Below, piece by piece: positions 6,978-14,084 of a stretch of DNA of 36,637 nt. This DNA is from Candidatus Omnitrophota bacterium. Lineage in GTDB: Bacteria > Omnitrophota > Gorgyraeia > Tantalellales > Tantalellaceae. The notes beneath the pieces are model-generated. The model did not search any database. It had not been told where the DNA came from and saw only the letters and a program-made list of their open reading frames with translations. The stretch covers positions 1 through 36,637 of the forward strand of contig JAQVSN010000004.1 in NCBI GenBank assembly GCA_028700515.1. Reading direction: 5' to 3'. The translations under genes were made by a program, and so were the position numbers. Positions within the stretch are counted from its first letter, which is position 1; each line of letters opens with the position of its first letter.

Positions 6978-8527
6978 GATCGCCGGGGTCCATGTTTGAG
7001 ACGTTTGGCGGATTTAAGCTTTTGAAGTTCCCTTTCGATCAATTTTCGCATATCTTTCCGTGAAACAGTTTCGAGAAAAACAGCTACTACTTTAGGGTCG
7101 AACTGGGTGCCGGAACCTTTTTCAACTTCATCTATAGCTGTGTTGATCGATAGGGCCTTCCTGTAAGGTTTATCCGATATCATGGCCTCAAAGGATGAAA
7201 CCACCGCAAGGATCCTTGCCGACAACGGTATCTCCTCCTTCTTGAGCCCCTTGGGATAGCCCGTGCCGTTATAACTTTCATGATGGTATAGAATTATCGG
7301 GACTATCAGTTTCAATGGTTTAAAATTGGATAGTATCGAGGCCCCTTTGAGAGGATGTTTCTTAATGATCTCATACTCCCTGCCCGTAAGTCCCCCTCTC
7401 TTCATGAGAACTTTTTCCGGGATGCTTATCTGTCCCGCGTCATGCAGCATCGACGCGTACTGCAGTCTCTTGATCTCTATCTGGTTCATGTTGAATTTGC
7501 GGCCGATTATACTGATAAGCTTGAGAAATGCGGCTTCCGGACGATGCGTGGTATGTGGTCTGGTCTCGATAAGCTGCGCTATACACTTAATGCTGCTCAT
7601 CGTAAGATTTTCCTGTTCGCGAAAAAGCTGTGTATTTTTTATGGCGATGGCGGATTGCTCTGCCAGTGTCTTCATTATCTCCTCGTCGAAACATGTAAAA
7701 GAGCTGCCGTCGGTCTTATCGTAAAGCGTTATTACACCGATGACATCGTCATCAACGAGCGGCGTCGCCAGATAGTCGGAACCGCGGATGGAAACCCCCT
7801 TCTTAAAGGCCTTGCCGGGAGCGTATTTGCCTACCGCGACTTTTTTGAGCTTTGTCTTTTTCTGGCGAAGGTCTACGGTGACCATGGGCAAAAGCACTCG
7901 GCATTTCTTATCCACGAGCTTGATCGAACATCTATTGACCTTCATCACCTGCAAAGAAAGCCTTGCTATCCGGGTAAGGAGCTCATTCATGTCCAGGGTC
8001 GAACTCATAAGCCTGTGGACTGTGTGGACTGTCGATAGAGCTATAGCTCGCGGACGCACGGTCTTGTTTATCTCCTCAAGCTCAAGCTCCTTTACTGTTT
8101 CTCTAACGACAGTGTCGGTAAAACATCTGAAAATGTTAATTATCTCCGGGGAAACCGGCTTTTTCAGACCGTACATGACCACAAACCCGCAAGGTTCATC
8201 CTCTTTCATCATAGGGTAACAAAGGCCGTGAATATCCTTGCGGCATATAAAAGGTTCTATCTGCTTGGTGCGGATGGAGCGACGAGCGGCATCCAGGATG
8301 TCCTTCATATCGCCCCTTAATGCATCCTCCTTCAAGGTTTGATCCAACAGTCCCTTTTCCATTGCGGCACCAAGGCGGCTGCATGTCCCCGTCTCGCCGG
8401 AAGGAATAATAAGCCAGGAAGGGTTTTTTAGGTATCTGGAAAAAGCGGTTATTTCCTGCCGAAAATCCCAGTTATCCCTGAGCCTTTTGAAAACCGCATC
8501 ACAAGTCAGTGAAGATATCTCGCTCAT
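6974..8527 (-). CDS. GAF and HD-GYP domain protein with changed catalytic residues
   Basis: A 517-residue cytoplasmic signalling protein. Residues 1-150 hold a GAF/PocR-like sensor-like region, about 170-300 a GAF domain, and 310-490 an HD-GYP domain, the family that hydrolyses c-di-GMP. Metal-site residues H328, H362/D363, H391 and the HHESYNGTGYP block (415-425) are present. However, the conserved Lys of HDxGK is Gln (Q366), and the metal-ligand Asp of the ADxFDA block is Ser (S444 in AVVSSFEA). It may therefore have lost or altered activity and act as a receptor. The ATG at 8527 lies two bases after the dGTPase stop with GAGAGGG upstream; an in-frame extension into the dGTPase gene is unlikely. 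Confidence 0.85.
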   Translation of the reverse strand: MSEISSLTCDAVFKRLRDNWDFRQEITAFSRYLKNPSWLIIPSGETGTCSRLGAAMEKGLLDQTLKEDALRGDMKDILDAARRSIRTKQIEPFICRKDIHGLCYPMMKEDEPCGFVVMYGLKKPVSPEIINIFRCFTDTVVRETVKELELEEINKTVRPRAIALSTVHTVHRLMSSTLDMNELLTRIARLSLQVMKVNRCSIKLVDKKCRVLLPMVTVDLRQKKTKLKKVAVGKYAPGKAFKKGVSIRGSDYLATPLVDDDVIGVITLYDKTDGSSFTCFDEEIMKTLAEQSAIAIKNTQLFREQENLTMSSIKCIAQLIETRPHTTHRPEAAFLKLISIIGRKFNMNQIEIKRLQYASMLHDAGQISIPEKVLMKRGGLTGREYEIIKKHPLKGASILSNFKPLKLIVPIILYHHESYNGTGYPKGLKKEEIPLSARILAVVSSFEAMISDKPYRKALSINTAIDEVEKGSGTQFDPKVVAVFLETVSRKDMRKLIERELQKLKSAKRLKHGPRRS

Positions 8528-8528
8528 A

Positions 8529-9692
8529 TCATACCCTCTCGTAGGGTTCAAAGAACTTCTTGTATTGATCCAGCGCATACCGGTCCGTCATGCCAGCCAT
8601 ATAATCACATACCACCCTGTACTTCCCTCTTTTGGGTATTTCTTCCTGTGCTTGAGGGGGCAATTGACGCGTATCATCGAGGTATACATTGAAAAGACTT
8701 TTAAGGAATCGTGTAGCCTTGTTAGACATCCTCACAACGCGATAATGTTTATAAAGTTTGTTCATTAGAACATCCCGCATCGGAGACCTCTTTTCGTCCA
8801 TTTCGGGGCTGAAAACAATTACCGGCTCGTTCAACTTTTCAAGGTCATTCACCGACCGTATCCCGAAAGAATCGATCCGTTCCAGGCTATTCTGTATAAC
8901 ATCGGATACCTGAATGTTGATAAGGTTCCGGACCATTTGGGACCTTTGTATCTGTTTGGATATTCCGGGACAAGAAAAGTCGAGTTTCTTTGCGGTGTCG
9001 GACCACAGCGGACAACCTGACATGTCATCTTCATTGAGGAGTCCGCTCTTAAGGCCGTCATCGAGATCATGATTATCATAAGCGATCTCATCGGCCATGT
9101 TCACAACCTGTATCTCCAGAAGATTCGCCCCCTGTATGTTGTCCGTCCCCATGCGCTTGAGATCAAAAGGCGATGAGTGGCGGATTATGCCCCTCCGGAC
9201 TTCCGCCGTAAGATTGAGCCCTGGAAAAGAAGGGTACCGTTCTTCAAGAAGGTCCACCACCCTTAACCCGTGGGAATTATGGTCAAACCCTCCGTGATCC
9301 TTCATTAACTCTTCGAGCGCATCTTCCCCTGAGTGGCCAAAAGGCGTGTGTCCGAGATCGTGTGCGAGCGCTATCGCTTCAACAAGCTCTTCATTCAATT
9401 TAAGCGCCTGAGCGATAGTTCGTGATATCTGGGCAACTTCAAGTGTGTGGGTCAGGCGGGTACGGTAATAATCCCCCTCGTGGTTGACGAACACCTGTGT
9501 CTTATACTCAAGACGCCTGAAAGCGGTCGAGTAAATGATTCTGTCTTTGTCGCGCTGATAGGCTGATCTGTAGGGATGTTCTTCCTCGGGATATACGCGG
9601 CCACGGGAATCTCCGCTTTTCATCCCATACGGAGCCAGCAAAGCGGATTCCCTATCCTCGATCTCTCTGCGTGTTAATATTTTGGGGGTCAT
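8529..9692 (-). CDS. dGTPase-like HD-domain triphosphohydrolase
   Basis: This 387-residue protein matches the deoxyguanosinetriphosphate triphosphohydrolase-like family, which cleaves dNTPs to the nucleoside and tripolyphosphate. The HD metal site is complete: H in THTLEVAQ, HD in LAHDLGHTPFGHSG, and the C-terminal Asp in ADEIAYDNHDLDDG. The start region YGMKSGDSRGRVYPEEEHPY, followed by RSAYQRDRDRI-like sequence, is typical. It is the first gene of an operon with the HD-GYP and AsmA-like genes. No SD is obvious; a small hairpin (9700-9716) lies just upstream of the ATG. Confidence 0.9.
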   Translation of the reverse strand: MTPKILTRREIEDRESALLAPYGMKSGDSRGRVYPEEEHPYRSAYQRDKDRIIYSTAFRRLEYKTQVFVNHEGDYYRTRLTHTLEVAQISRTIAQALKLNEELVEAIALAHDLGHTPFGHSGEDALEELMKDHGGFDHNSHGLRVVDLLEERYPSFPGLNLTAEVRRGIIRHSSPFDLKRMGTDNIQGANLLEIQVVNMADEIAYDNHDLDDGLKSGLLNEDDMSGCPLWSDTAKKLDFSCPGISKQIQRSQMVRNLINIQVSDVIQNSLERIDSFGIRSVNDLEKLNEPVIVFSPEMDEKRSPMRDVLMNKLYKHYRVVRMSNKATRFLKSLFNVYLDDTRQLPPQAQEEIPKRGKYRVVCDYMAGMTDRYALDQYKKFFEPYERV

Positions 9693-9980
9693 ATATGTGT
9701 GCGCTCACAGGGCGCAGTGAAGACATAAGTAACTCACATCTCAAGCTCGACACAAGGTTATAATAGCACACCTGAATTTGAGGGGCAAGGCATTAGAATC
9801 TGCCCTTTGACCATAAACTTAATGGATGAACATTCTTGCTTGATCTTCCTGTCGGCCATACGCTGACACTGCGATCGACCTTGAAAAAACCCGTATAAAA
9901 TGACCGGAAAAACATTAGGAATATCGCGTGCAAATAAGAGGCAGGCATATCGTAAGCATTGGCTGGCTAAGAAGGACTGT
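9693..9980 (-). other. intergenic region between the dGTPase and phosphoesterase genes
   Basis: The 288 bases hold the dGTPase promoter and a short hairpin (TGCGC 9700-9704 with GCGCA 9712-9716). A 48-codon plus-strand frame from 9900 has no ribosome site and runs into the neighbouring gene; I see no support for a gene here. Confidence 0.5.
9760..9788 (-). promoter_or_regulatory. promoter of the dGTPase operon
   Basis: Minus-strand TTGCCC (9788-9783), 17 bases, TATTAT (9765-9760). A start near 9753 gives a leader of about 60 bases. Confidence 0.5.
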
Positions 9981-10472
9981 CTACCCCCCTATTTTGATGA
10001 TCTCGCCGCTAAAGGACCTGCCGTTAACCGCAATGATACCGAATGATCGGTAAGGCGCGAATATCTTGTCGGTCGGACTGCCGGGGTTAAAAAAAAGGAC
10101 ATTTCCTCTTTTTTCGTTGAGTGGCGTGTGGGTATGTCCAAAGACAACTATGTCCACCTGCTTGTCAAATTCTTCAGACACCGACGAGATCACCCTTGAG
10201 TGCAGCCCTGAACCATGGATCATCCCGATATGGACATCCTCCGCTTCAATGATGATCTTGTCAGGCAGCTTTTCCCGAAGCTCAAGGCTGTCCATATTCC
10301 CCCTGACAGCCGTTACCGGGGCGACAGAACGGAGCGAATCAAGGACCGAACTCTCAATGATATCCCCCGCATGGAGGATGAGATCGCATCCCGCAAGACC
10401 GCTGAGTAACTCACCAGGCAGTTCCGGAGCTGTTACCGGTATGTGCGTATCTGAAATTACCCCAATCCTCAT
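9981..10472 (-). CDS. YfcE/MJ0936-type metallophosphodiesterase
   Basis: A compact 163-residue calcineurin-like phosphoesterase of the YfcE/MJ0936 group. All metal-site motifs can be read in order: GVISDTHIP, LHAGDIIE, AVRGNMD, MIHGSG and VVFGHTHTP, followed by the typical NPGSPT. Members hydrolyse phosphodiesters with Mn or Ni; the natural substrate is usually unknown, with cyclic nucleotides and bis-p-nitrophenyl phosphate as model substrates. Its ATG overlaps the stop of the ATPase gene (ATGA), so the two form a coupled bicistronic unit. This suggests a functional pairing, discussed as a finding. Confidence 0.9.
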   Translation of the reverse strand: MRIGVISDTHIPVTAPELPGELLSGLAGCDLILHAGDIIESSVLDSLRSVAPVTAVRGNMDSLELREKLPDKIIIEAEDVHIGMIHGSGLHSRVISSVSEEFDKQVDIVVFGHTHTPLNEKRGNVLFFNPGSPTDKIFAPYRSFGIIAVNGRSFSGEIIKIGG

Positions 10473-12103
10473 AGTACTATCTCATGTCTGCCGTAACATC
10501 TGAGAAGCTCATTCACTTGAGCGTTATCCCATATCCAGATGCCGTGTTCCTTAGCGAGAAGAAAAGCATTGTGATCGATACCTTTAAAGGGGATGAATAT
10601 ACGTCTTGCTGGACGCGTTCCCGCAGGAGAGATCCGTTCGGACCAATCGGCAATGATATCCTGTTCATCGGCTATGCCGGATGTTTTTGCGCGGCACACC
10701 CACGGTTTACTCCCGGTCTTTGCTATGATCTCAAAGATCCCTTCTGAGACGTTCCGGACTTCAACTGAATCAAAACGCGGAAGGATCCTTTCATAAGTAT
10801 TAAGGCTTACTTTGTGATTCGCGAAAGAGCAAAAAAGCTCTGACAGAACATTCGATAATTGCTTTTCCTTAAAGAGCGAAAAAGAAACTATATCCTTTTC
10901 AGCCAACATTTTAAACTCCAGGTACTTGATATCCATATCGTCCACGACCGCTCCGGTCCTGAGAGAATATACGTTCCGTATCCAGTACTCAAAAAGTTTG
11001 TCCCCGATAAGATAGAACGCTCCGCATGATTTGGCCACATCCATTTCCTGAAGTTTTCGGAGCTTATCTCCAAGACCCTTATCTTTCGCTCCAAGGTCCT
11101 TATCCATTGCCTTGATCGTTCTATTGCCTCTTGCCATCGACACGAGAACGTCCGCGATCGCTTTTCTTGACCGCTTTTCGGTGAAAAAATGTATATTGGT
11201 AGTGAAGTACTGGTTCAAAATGCCGCCTGAATCGTATAGAAGTCCAGCTAAAGCATCGATCAGTACTTCCCGCGTTTCGGTACTACCCTCGGCGGCCCTG
11301 ACAAGTTCCCCGAAGCGGGCGGCTATAACCTCAAGATAAAACGGGTTACCCTGGGTAAGCTGTATAAGATAATCGGCGAACAGATCATGGTCAGGAACAT
11401 CTTTCATTTTCTCAAGCAGGAAGGATCTCGCGGTAATGCTGTCAAACCCGTTTATTTCCATAACCTCAAAATTACCGAAAAGCAACGATAGTTTTTTTGC
11501 GAGGATCTCTTTGAGCAAAGTTTTTTGGGAGCTGGAAACGATGTACATCGTGTTCTTCTGCACCATAATGAACTTCCCGAAAGTATGAAAAGGTTTCTTG
11601 AGCTGAAAATTGGATATATTATGGAATTCATCCAGGATAACGATGCAATTCTTCCCGGTCTCTGACTTAAGGACGGAAGTTACCCCCAGAAGCCCTTCAT
11701 AAGCAAGGTCGTATTTATGGGCTTTGAGGGATCGGAGAATATGCTCTACGCAGTGAACGGTGTCCGGCACACGTCCTCTGGCAAGCTCCTTGAGAGACGC
11801 GAGATTATTGCCCCCCTTTACCCCCTCACTCTTTAGAAATTGATAAAGGATGGTTGCCGACATGCGGCTGCAAAAGGCTGGAAAATCTTCGGAAACAACC
11901 TCGATATAGACGGGGAGTATGTCCGGGTCCTTGAGAGTGTTTAAAAAATGCCGGAGTATTGAGGATTTACCGGCGAGCATGGGACCTGCAAGCGCCAGAT
12001 TTTGCCTGTATCCGCTCTTGAGGGCCTTGACTCTCTTCTGCAGGGTGCAGAGCACTTCCTCCCTGCCATAAAATTTTTTCCCAAAAACAGGTTCGATGAA
12101 CAT
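10469..12103 (-). CDS. archaeal-type (ATPase_2/STAND-like) P-loop ATPase with C-terminal nuclease-like fold
   Basis: A 544-residue protein opening with the typical FYGREEVL motif of archaeal-type ATPases. Walker A is GPMLAGKSS (about 40-48), and Walker B is CIVILDEFHN (about 153-162). A helical region and winged-helix-like part follow up to about 400. The last 90 residues (GIFEIIAKTGSKPWVCRAK, then a DHNAFLLAKEHGIWIWDN block and LLRCYG) resemble an Mrr/DUF234-type PD-(D/E)xK fold whose catalytic residues look degraded. ATPases of this class are widespread in archaea and patchy in bacteria, with mostly unknown roles; some act in conflict or signalling systems. A consensus promoter lies 145 bases upstream. 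The start has no SD. The gene is translationally coupled to the phosphodiesterase. Confidence 0.8.
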   Translation of the reverse strand: MFIEPVFGKKFYGREEVLCTLQKRVKALKSGYRQNLALAGPMLAGKSSILRHFLNTLKDPDILPVYIEVVSEDFPAFCSRMSATILYQFLKSEGVKGGNNLASLKELARGRVPDTVHCVEHILRSLKAHKYDLAYEGLLGVTSVLKSETGKNCIVILDEFHNISNFQLKKPFHTFGKFIMVQKNTMYIVSSSQKTLLKEILAKKLSLLFGNFEVMEINGFDSITARSFLLEKMKDVPDHDLFADYLIQLTQGNPFYLEVIAARFGELVRAAEGSTETREVLIDALAGLLYDSGGILNQYFTTNIHFFTEKRSRKAIADVLVSMARGNRTIKAMDKDLGAKDKGLGDKLRKLQEMDVAKSCGAFYLIGDKLFEYWIRNVYSLRTGAVVDDMDIKYLEFKMLAEKDIVSFSLFKEKQLSNVLSELFCSFANHKVSLNTYERILPRFDSVEVRNVSEGIFEIIAKTGSKPWVCRAKTSGIADEQDIIADWSERISPAGTRPARRIFIPFKGIDHNAFLLAKEHGIWIWDNAQVNELLRCYGRHEIVL

Positions 12104-12254
12104 ATTAACGCCGGCGGCTTAAAAGCCTCTTTCTCGGGGGTGGGCGGAGCCGATACGGGACCTCAAACAGTAAAAAAATGGTTTTAGGGCGCCCTGCCGA
12201 AATTTATTTATGATAAAGTATTCATAATGAAATACGATATTGTCCGTGATGATT

Positions 12255-12282
12255 ATTATATTCCTTAAATCGTGCGTGTCAA
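12255..12282 (-). promoter_or_regulatory. consensus promoter of the ATPase-phosphodiesterase operon
   Basis: Minus-strand perfect TTGACA (12282-12277) and perfect TATAAT (12260-12255) with a 16-base spacer. The leader to the ATPase ATG is about 145 bases, AT-rich and without a recognisable SD. It contains an imperfect inverted repeat GTATTCAT/ATGAAATAC. Confidence 0.75.
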
Positions 12283-12352
12283 TCTTCTTGTCATTAAAAT
12301 TTTTACGGAATTTACTTAAAAACCACCTTCTCTCTTGACTTTATCCGAAGTT

Positions 12353-12634
12353 TTAATCATCGCTGAAGGCGCCTTTTCTTCGCAGATGCTCATACCACAA
12401 TTCGTCGTCGATAGACCAAAGATCGTCATGCATAGCCCAGTACCGGTTCTCCCTCTCCTCCGTTTCAAGGGCCGACCTGTCAAGCGGCGGGACGGTGTCG
12501 ACAAAGGTGGTGGCCCCGTTCACTTCGTCGTCGAAATCACGAAGAGCGCTTTCCCTCGGGAGGGTATCATCCGCCCGGCCAATTGACGCCAGAAAAAATA
12601 TCACGGCGATCATAAGTATCAGCAGGTTTTTCAT
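12353..12634 (-). CDS. small exported protein of unknown function
   Basis: A 93-residue protein with a signal peptide (MKNLLILMIAVIFFLASIGR, likely cut after GRA). The mature part is strongly acidic, rich in Asp/Glu and Trp (YWAMHDDLWSIDDELWYEHL), and ends in Asp-Asp. I do not recognise a family. There is no SD. A TGTTACAAT extended -10 element ends 6 bases before the ATG, which would make the mRNA leaderless. It lies between the ATPase operon and the 50-residue exported peptide gene, with a terminator separating it from the latter. The start and coding nature are supported by the clean signal peptide; function is unknown. Confidence 0.7.
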   Translation of the reverse strand: MKNLLILMIAVIFFLASIGRADDTLPRESALRDFDDEVNGATTFVDTVPPLDRSALETEERENRYWAMHDDLWSIDDELWYEHLRRKGAFSDD

Positions 12635-12640
12635 AGGATC

Positions 12641-12649
12641 ATTGTAACA
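12641..12649 (-). promoter_or_regulatory. possible extended -10 promoter of the small exported protein
   Basis: Minus-strand TGTTACAAT (TGn plus TACAAT) ends 6 bases before the ATG at 12634. No convincing -35 box is seen, so this is a weak call. Confidence 0.35.
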
Positions 12650-12700
12650 TGGTGTGGACTCTTCCGCACGCGGATCATGACCGTGACGATCATCTTAAAC

Positions 12701-12736
12701 AAAGGACCCCGTCCACAGTAGCGAACGGGGTCCTTT
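12701..12736 (-). terminator. strong terminator hairpin after the 50-residue peptide gene
   Basis: A perfect 12-bp stem: AAAGGACCCCGT (12701-12712) and ACGGGGTCCTTT (12725-12736), with a 12-base loop. On the minus strand the stem is followed by GTTTAAG. It lies 27 bases after the stop of the peptide gene. Confidence 0.8.
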
Positions 12737-12762
12737 GTGTTTCTCGCGGGCGTGAGGGTATT

Positions 12763-12915
12763 TTACTTGCTCCCCCAGCTCCAGGTCCCTATCCAATCGT
12801 AGGTCTGCTGCCATCCATTTTCACCCGTACCGGCAGCCGCAGTATCAGCCGCGAAAGCAGAACCGGCAACCAACACACAAACGACCAACACCGTAAGCGC
12901 TGCTAATCTCTTCAT
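12763..12915 (-). CDS. 50-residue exported tryptophan-rich peptide
   Basis: A short gene with all the expected parts: a consensus promoter, AGGGGG as ribosome site 6 bases before the ATG, a classic signal peptide (MKRLAALTVLVVCVLVAGS plus AFA, cut after residue 22) and a downstream 12-bp terminator. The mature product is about 28 residues, begins ADTAAAGTGENGW, and contains four tryptophans (W35, W41, W45, W47) in the tail WQQTYDWIGTWSWGSK. I know no named family for it. The strong signals suggest high expression of a single-gene transcript. It could be a structural envelope peptide, a secreted peptide or a toxin-like product; none of these can be decided from sequence. Confidence 0.85.
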   Translation of the reverse strand: MKRLAALTVLVVCVLVAGSAFAADTAAAGTGENGWQQTYDWIGTWSWGSK

Positions 12916-12966
12916 TCTTTCCCCCTTTTTACAGTTCGACGAGCTTCTGCTCGCATCGTTAGAACA

Positions 12967-12995
12967 AGTATATAGAATAGTACGGCAAACGTCAA
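12967..12995 (-). promoter_or_regulatory. promoter and short leader of the 50-residue peptide gene
   Basis: Minus-strand TTGACG (12995-12990), 17 bases, TATACT (12972-12967). The start near 12960 gives a leader of about 45 bases that contains a small hairpin (CGAGC 12940-12944 with GCTCG 12949-12953) before the ribosome site. Confidence 0.75.
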
Positions 12996-13039
12996 ATTCA
13001 CATCGCTCTCTTCATTCTTTTTGAGAGCATCCAACAAAC

Positions 13040-13071
13040 AAAAAGGGCAACCTTAACAGGCTGCCCTTTTT
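13040..13071 (-). terminator. rho-independent terminator after tRNA-Gly
   Basis: AAAAAGGGCA (13040-13049) pairs with TGCCCTTTTT (13062-13071), with an extra inner CCT/AGG pairing. On the minus strand the GC part is followed by TTTTTG. It starts 5 bases after the tRNA 3' end. Confidence 0.85.
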
Positions 13072-13076
13072 TACAC

Positions 13077-13150
13077 TGGAGCGAGTGAGGGGAATCGAAC
13101 CCCCGTAGCCAGCTTGGGAAGCTGGTGTACTGCCATTGTACTACACTCGC
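13077..13150 (-). tRNA. tRNA-Gly, anticodon CCC
   Basis: The minus-strand sequence folds as a full cloverleaf: acceptor GCGAGTG/CACTCGC, anticodon arm CCAGC-TTCCCAA-GCTGG giving anticodon CCC (codon GGG), and T arm GGGGG-TTCGATT-CCCCT with the usual TTCGA loop. The 3' CCA is encoded (13079-13077). Total length is 74 bases. It lies 34 bases after the PfkB kinase gene and is followed by a terminator. Confidence 0.95.
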
Positions 13151-13184
13151 ATACATCAAATACTTTTGGGCGGCGACAAGACTA

Positions 13185-14084
13185 TCAGAATCTGGTCAAC
13201 TTCTCAAATTGTTTTACCCGGATCTTCACCTCAGACATCCTGGTTTCGGCAAGCCCTGTAGCCGCGAATCTCTCAACAGCGAAAGACGCCATTATCGTAC
13301 CATACACAAGGGATCTTCTCAAGTCCATCGATGTCACCCGGCGCTTAGATGAGAGATAGCCCAACATTCCGCCCGCAAAGGTATCCCCGGCTCCTGTTGG
13401 GTCAACGATGTTCTCCAGAAGATAGGCGGGCACCATGAATTCCAACCCTTTTGAGAAAAAAAGAGCTCCATGCTCACCTTTTTTGATCACCACCATTCTA
13501 GCGCCTTTCGATGCGCAGAAACGAGCGGCTTCAAGAAGGTTCTTTTCCCCGGAAAGCATCCTGGCTTCAGCATCGTTTAGAAGAAAAATATCTACCTTTT
13601 TCAGCAAACGGATAAGCGCTTTCCGGGAACCGGATATCCAATGGTTCATAGTGTCGCAGGCAACAAGGCCTTTGGGCTTAAGACGGTGGAAGATATAGCT
13701 TTGGAGTTCCGGGTCGATATTCGCCAACAGTAAATTAGTGTCAGCCGTTACTGTTCGGGGTATCCGCGGCTCAAACCCCTGAAAAACCCCAAGTTCGGTA
13801 CCAAGAGTTTCAGCATGTCCAAGATCCTTGTCATAGCGGGCTTTCCATCTGAAAGTTTGCCCGGGTTTAGCGACAAGCCCCGTGGTATCGACCCCGCGAG
13901 ACCTGAGCATTTTAACGTACTTCACCGGAAAATCCTTCCCTACAACACTTATCACGCTCACGGGAGCAAAAAAAGAAGCGCTGAAGGAAGCGTAGGTGGC
14001 GGAGCCGCCAAGTATCTCCTTTTTTTTAGCCGATGGCGTCTCGATCGTATCAAGCGCTACGGAACCGATTACGGTTAGTCTCAT
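13185..14084 (-). CDS. PfkB family carbohydrate/nucleoside kinase
   Basis: A 299-residue ribokinase-fold kinase. The N-terminal block GSVALDTIETP and the glycine pair GGSATYASF define the substrate side. The C-terminal signature DPTGAGDTFAGGMLGYL carries the anion hole and catalytic Asp. Members phosphorylate sugars or nucleosides with ATP. The N-terminus lacks the features of HldA-type heptose kinases, so it is probably not the missing heptose kinase; its closest general look is to adenosine kinase-like sugar kinases. Its ATG overlaps the thiC stop (14081-14084), so it is translated from the thiC mRNA, and a salvage role for a thiamine-related or nucleoside substrate is possible but unproven. 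Confidence 0.88.
   Translation of the reverse strand: MRLTVIGSVALDTIETPSAKKKEILGGSATYASFSASFFAPVSVISVVGKDFPVKYVKMLRSRGVDTTGLVAKPGQTFRWKARYDKDLGHAETLGTELGVFQGFEPRIPRTVTADTNLLLANIDPELQSYIFHRLKPKGLVACDTMNHWISGSRKALIRLLKKVDIFLLNDAEARMLSGEKNLLEAARFCASKGARMVVIKKGEHGALFFSKGLEFMVPAYLLENIVDPTGAGDTFAGGMLGYLSSKRRVTSMDLRRSLVYGTIMASFAVERFAATGLAETRMSEVKIRVKQFEKLTRF

Noticed and set aside
7355-8038. Long plus-strand open frame opposite the HD-GYP gene (227 codons)
   Set aside because: It lies fully antisense to a gene with clear domains, has no ribosome site and no recognisable protein features.
9900-10046. Plus-strand 48-codon frame in the gap before the dGTPase gene
   Set aside because: No SD, no promoter in phase, runs into the end of the phosphodiesterase gene; coding is not supported.
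13185-14084. PfkB kinase as the missing heptose 7-phosphate kinase (HldA)
   Set aside because: The N-terminus lacks the DxMLDxY-type motif of HldA/HldE kinases, and it is coupled to thiC rather than to gmhA-hldE.
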